Shown here: positions 46,438 through 50,469 of the stretch, one piece after another
Position numbering within the stretch: the first letter of the stretch is position 1
Layout of the letters: the number at the start of each line of letters is the position of its first letter
DNA from: Stentor coeruleus
Lineage: Eukaryota > Ciliophora > Heterotrichea > Heterotrichida > Stentoridae
Reading direction: 5' to 3'
DNA length: 50,469 nucleotides
NCBI GenBank assembly: GCA_001970955.1
Contig: MPUH01000493.1
Location: forward strand, 1-50,469
Program-made: the position numbers and the translations under genes
The notes under the pieces: generated by a model
What the model saw: only the letters and a program-made list of their open reading frames with translations
Database searches by the model: none
Told to the model about the DNA's origin: nothing

Positions 46438-46941
46438 ATGCAAAATGAAAATTTGCCTTTATCTTATACAAGCCTAGATATCAAATATTTCCCATCAAAT
46501 CAAAATACAGAAGGCATACATATATTATGTGGGGAAGATTCAATAATGATAAACCCTCAATCAGACTACAAATTTTTTCCTCGCATGCATGATAAAATTT
46601 TTTGGAGTATATCATTTTGCACATCAAATCAGAAATCTAAGGGTTGTATAGATTTTTACAGCAGGCTAGAACACTTCTCTCCTCATCAGCTTGTTGAGAT
46701 AACTTGTTTTAAATTTGTTGTAATAGAAAGTACTGAGAATGGGGATTTCAGGCTAGAATGCATGATAAAACTTTCTGAGATTGATAGAGGGAAAATATTG
46801 CATTCAATAAGGAAAAAGAAAAAGCATGTTTTAGGGAAAATATCTAGAGAGAATAACTCGTATGACAAGACTAATAGTATTTTTTATCCATGTCTTGGAT
46901 TTTTACTTGGTGGGACATGCTGCTTAGGAGTTTATATGTAG
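46438..46941 (+). CDS. Hypothetical protein with hydrophobic C-terminus
   Basis: A 167-residue protein, unrecognised. The body is mixed alpha/beta in appearance with several aromatic strands (HDKIFWSISFCTSN, KFVVIESTENGDFRLECMIK), followed by a basic helix (KILHSIRKKKKHVLGK). The last 18 residues (YPCLGFLLGGTCCLGVYM) are hydrophobic with two adjacent Cys and could be a short tail anchor or acylation site. It stands alone between long empty regions, which makes it the least certain intact gene on the right side, but the frame is clean from ATG to TAG and codon composition is gene-like. Confidence 0.6.
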   Translation: MQNENLPLSYTSLDIKYFPSNQNTEGIHILCGEDSIMINPQSDYKFFPRMHDKIFWSISFCTSNQKSKGCIDFYSRLEHFSPHQLVEITCFKFVVIESTENGDFRLECMIKLSEIDRGKILHSIRKKKKHVLGKISRENNSYDKTNSIFYPCLGFLLGGTCCLGVYM

Positions 46942-47725
46942 GAATTAATAAAATGAATAATTCTCATATTCTAATTGATATTGAGGCTAATTATGATAAA
47001 GTATGTCGTAAGCAAAAATTTATCAAAAATGCAAATTCAAGTTAATCTTTAAATTTTTGAAAATATCATAAAAGTGAACTGATTTTCAAATTATAATAAA
47101 TACTAATTTACTTTGGGTTAAGTTTTTTAGTGATTTTTTAACCTTTTAGTGTAACAGTTTTATTCATTTACCGCTTTACTCAAGAGATTTTTAAACTCCT
47201 TAACTAATTAATTCTAACTAAATCTTACTCTAACACATGCACATGTGCAAAGCAATCAGCATATAAGAATTAGTTGCAAACTTTGCAGAGGTACTTGCAG
47301 CTTAATTTTTTCCATTTTCTTTCATACTGTACAATCAGCCTTCTTCTCACTTAAAACTAAATAATGCTGCACACTTAGGCATTATTTCCACTCGTCTAGA
47401 TCTGTAAATTTTGTGGATAAGAACTTCTCCTTATCACTAGCCCGAAGTATTATACCATTTATAAATCTATCTCATTATTGAATTGATTTTTTAAAAATAT
47501 AATCTGATAAATAAAGTCAATAATAAACACTCTCATATTTCCATAAATTCTTTTCTTCTTGATATAACCTAAAAGCAATTCAAAGCATTTAAGATACGTG
47601 CTAAAAATATATTATCTGTCCATTCATAGTCACACATGTCGAAAGTATTTTCTATAAAAAAAAAATCTTTAAGATACAGTATGATCTTTGAAAGATACAC
47701 CCTACAAGCACTTTTAGATTCTTTT
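46942..47725. other. Intergenic, AT-rich
   Basis: No gene or relic seen. Confidence 0.5.
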
Positions 47726-48138
47726 CTAAGTCATCTGATTGAGTTTATGGGAATTTAACTTTTTAGAAATGATTTTTTGTTTTATAAGTAAACCCAAGTT
47801 TTTAGTTGCATAGATTGAGTCAATTTCATTAGCAAGATTTAGAACTAATGAATTTTTTTGTAAGAGAATTTTTCGGTCAAAAGAAAACATAGAGATTTGG
47901 GGATTTGATGATTCAATTATTTCAATACACTTAAATCTATCTGTAATCTGGGAAAAAGAAAGAAATATTATACCGACTTGTTTTGCTTTATAAGGTGAGT
48001 AAATACACTTTCATATGAGCAAACAGGAAACTTGTATGCTGGTTAAAAGTAAAAATAAATCAGAAGATTTAGACCTATTCTTAATTCTTTTTCTTTTCCA
48101 AAATCAAATCTTTTCATAGGTAATTTATCTTCTAATTC
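47726..48138 (-). pseudogene. Decayed gene fragment
   Basis: Leftward from 48138, coding-looking stretches occur in several frames: ELEDKLPMKRFDFGKEKELR, then PAYKFPVCSYESVFTHL, then after a frame change an 80-codon run containing VGIIFLSFSQITDRFKCIEI, NSLVLNLANEIDSIYATKNL and a TAG stop at 47726-47728. No ATG opens the long run. The product is not recognised; the strand pattern is loosely like a beta-propeller repeat. Confidence 0.4.
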
Positions 48139-50282
48139 CAATATTTATATTAGAGTTTTTAGGCATAATTTAATTTAGCTGCATGAAGAAATTTATATTT
48201 GAAATTAAATAAAGCGGGCTAATCTATATAAAAATAAAGAATCCTATATATTTTATTTTTTCTCAATAAGGGTATTGATAATTATGATGATAAACTTGCT
48301 CGTAATATACTTTATAATTTGATTAAATATATTTTTTATGCTTTTTTAAGTAATTTATTGTATATTAACTAGTAAAACAACTGACTATAGAAGAAAATTT
48401 CACTGTTAGATATCTTTGTAAAAGAGGAGATGCAAAAAAAAAAAAAAAGCAGAGTGTCTTAGGGTAGATATGTCAAAGATTACAAAAAAGCATCTACCAA
48501 ACTGAAATATTCTCAAAAGTAGAATAAATTTCTGCTAAAAAACTCAGTGAAGAGAAATTCGAAAATCATGTGTTTTAATGCGAAATTGCTAATCACCCAG
48601 TCAATTCGGCTAAGAAATTATCCAATTGCAGATTTATCTCTCAGTGAGCTTAAATCTTCAAGCTTTCTTTTAATTTCAGCAGGTAAGTATCCTTTGTATG
48701 CACAAAAATGAATGATAATCCCTACTTTTATGATACTTTTACTTACTTGCTTACCTGCTATAATGATTGCTAGCATATCTATTTATTATCCTACATTAAA
48801 AATTCATTTTAATTTCAATACTTATAAAGTAAAATTATTTCTATTCAAATTATAACTTCGCCTACTTACATCATCAATAACTATTTAAGAAAGCTTATTC
48901 TTCATATAAAGATATGAAATATTTTTAAAGTTAAAGATAAAAGAAAACTTTTGTATGAGACTGGGAAAAATTGTGCCAAATAGATGAATCAGATTAAATT
49001 TGGAAAAAAATATATGATAGATTAATTGAAATTACTTATAACTAAATGTAGAAATACTAGCAATATTATCTACGATTTAACAATATCACATTTAAAAGTT
49101 TTGAAGTTAACTTCAAGTATTTGGAAAGTGAAGTGCACTTATTGGGATTGAATAAATTTAAAAGCATGTGTAAAAGTATTGTGGAAAAGATTATTTTTAA
49201 AAATATGATGCAAGGTAAAAAGTTAATTAAGTTATAGATAATAAGTTTAGAAAGGAATCTTTGGTAATTGAATGATTTGAGGAGAGTGTATGATTATACT
49301 AACTGAATCGAATATAGGGGTGAAGATTAAAGTTATATCATAATTTTCTGAGCTGAAATTGTTGTGAGACTTAACGGAATTTTAGTTATAGTCGAATATT
49401 GTAAACCCATTTGTTTAAGGTAATCTAAGACGATGTCTGATTTAAGTGCTGTACACAAATTTATAAGTTTTATTTAGTTCAGCATGCCAACAGATTTCTT
49501 TAGATCATTAAATTTATTTGGAACATTCTGTAATATTTCTATATATCGCCTACTTTTACCATGAAAGTTCTTCAACGCTCAATGCAATGATAGGTACCGA
49601 ATATAATCACTAGCATTCCTATTACTAATATTATTCAAAAGCATTAGATTCTAAAAATTGCTAATCATAATTTTTTTCAACTTTTCTACCATCTGTGATA
49701 TCTGATTTTCTGCCGCTTAAACTTCAGTTTCATAATCACATCTATTTGCTCAATAATTTTAAATTAAAAAACTATTGGTTTACTATGTGTAAACAACGAC
49801 AAAGCAATATCTTTATGCAAATGAGCATATTAGCAACCAAAGTAATGATTTTTTAAAATAATGCACATAGAGCTATTAGGAATTAAATTAATCAGCCCAT
49901 CAAAATGCAGTGGTTTGATATAAAATAAGAACATTCCTAACTGATTCCCTTCAAAATTAGCCTTGTAGAATTTTTACCAAAAACAAGCAATATTCATTTT
50001 GGTTTAGCTTAAAGTAATGCTCTTAATTTTTCATGTGCTAAGCTAAAAATTATTATAGTCGTATTATATGCTATTTTCAGATAGATTCCACAATAGAACT
50101 ATAAATCTTTGTATCGTCATTATATAATCTATGGTTACCTATAAATCCATCTATTTGTGATATGCATTTTTAAACCGATTTAACTTTATAAAATTCTATA
50201 TTATGTACTATAAGGAAAATGCTTTCAAAGACATTTTTGAAATTTCTATTAACTAACCTATTATCTAACTAATTTATTATGA
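48139..50282. other. Intergenic, AT-rich
   Basis: Essentially empty. One short minus-strand fragment near 48618-48740 (GYLPAEIKRKLEDLSSL) looks coding but is too short to assign. Confidence 0.5.
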
Positions 50283-50469
50283 TCACCAATCGCACTCTGG
50301 ATATAATTTTTTCCATCTTTCAGACGCATTTGAACAATATTTCTCATCTAATTCAATGGCTTTCGTTTCCACATTATAAACTCTTACTACATTTTTCATA
50401 CCTACATAGTAGATACCTGAATACAGCATACCTGTGTAGAGGATACCTGAATATAGCATACCTGTGTAG
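50283..50469 (-). CDS. 3' end of a gene with pentapeptide repeats (partial, runs off the window)
   Basis: The last 62 codons of a minus-strand gene; its start lies beyond the right edge. The sequence opens in a tandem repeat of five residues (YTGML, YSGIL, YTGML, YSGIY, YVGMK; pattern Y-x-G-M/I-x) and continues with NVVRVYNVETKAIELDEKYC and SERWKKLYPECDW to a TGA at 50283-50285. The repeat is encoded by nearly identical 15-bp DNA units, so it expanded recently. The segment VVRVYNVETKAIE resembles a beta-propeller or kelch-like blade edge, but the family is not certain. Reading the repeat DNA in this frame explains the otherwise odd 15-bp periodicity at the window end. Confidence 0.65.
   Translation of the reverse strand, partial: YTGMLYSGILYTGMLYSGIYYVGMKNVVRVYNVETKAIELDEKYCSNASERWKKLYPECDW
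50398..50469. repeat. 15-bp tandem repeat (30-bp higher-order unit)
   Basis: Units such as GATACCTGAATACAG and CATACCTGTGTAGAG alternate, giving a 30-bp period at 50412-50441 and 50442-50469, with a more diverged unit just before. It lies inside the partial minus-strand gene and encodes its five-residue repeats. The array continues to the window edge. Confidence 0.85.

Noticed and set aside
1..50469. CRISPR array, telomere, integrated virus or toxin gene
   Set aside because: No regularly spaced repeats of the CRISPR type, no telomeric repeats and no viral or toxin signatures were seen.

Overview
The window is AT-rich eukaryotic nuclear DNA, most probably from the macronuclear genome of a heterotrich ciliate close to Stentor. 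Long genes end in TAA, TAG or TGA and contain no internal stops, so the standard code is in use, unlike most other ciliates. One gene at 20781-21134 only reads through if a 15-nt GT..AG intron is removed; 15-16-nt introns with a standard code are the known Stentor hallmark. Gene content fits: a glutamylase-type TTLL enzyme, a voltage-sensor/nucleotide-cyclase fusion, EF-hand proteins, and housekeeping genes on both strands with short spacers. The species name is inference.

Layout. 1-2250 holds an eroded minus-strand gene in several frames. 2251-11446 is mostly empty apart from a mitochondrial-type helical-repeat gene (3477-4652) and two related unknown genes (5139-5909 and 9182-9976). 11447-23735 is a compact housekeeping block: RBBP4/Msi1, a small membrane protein with a C-terminal PAM2-like motif, NOL10/Enp2, a TRAF-type zinc-finger protein, the NatA subunit NAA15, a minimal ribophorin II, and a DIS3L-type exoribonuclease. 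23736-30038 is accessory sequence: EF-hand genes with decayed tandem copies, and a non-LTR retrotransposon relic. 30039-44355 is a second gene-rich block: ankyrin-Sec7-PH protein, a divergent pair ending in CaaX boxes (one coiled-coil, one F-box-like plus a degenerate translation-factor-like G domain), TTLL, a RING-DEAD-box helicase fusion, a cyclin, and the cyclase. 44356-50282 is sparse, with a broken gene, one hypothetical gene and relics. The 3' end of a pentapeptide-repeat gene runs off the right edge.

The genes do not form one pathway. Recurrent themes are lipid-anchor motifs (MGNFC, MGNSP, CIII, CMIF), signalling domains whose catalytic residues are degenerate (Sec7, G domain, PIN), and very short gaps between convergent genes. 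The most novel candidates are the F-box/pseudo-G-domain/CaaX protein, the RING-DEAD fusion, the single-domain ribophorin II one base behind NAA15, and a strongly structured RNA candidate at 41134-41224. Several short tandem duplications, three of which cover start codons, and two single-N joins suggest assembly scars or very recent duplications. Homology calls were made by eye, without database searches.
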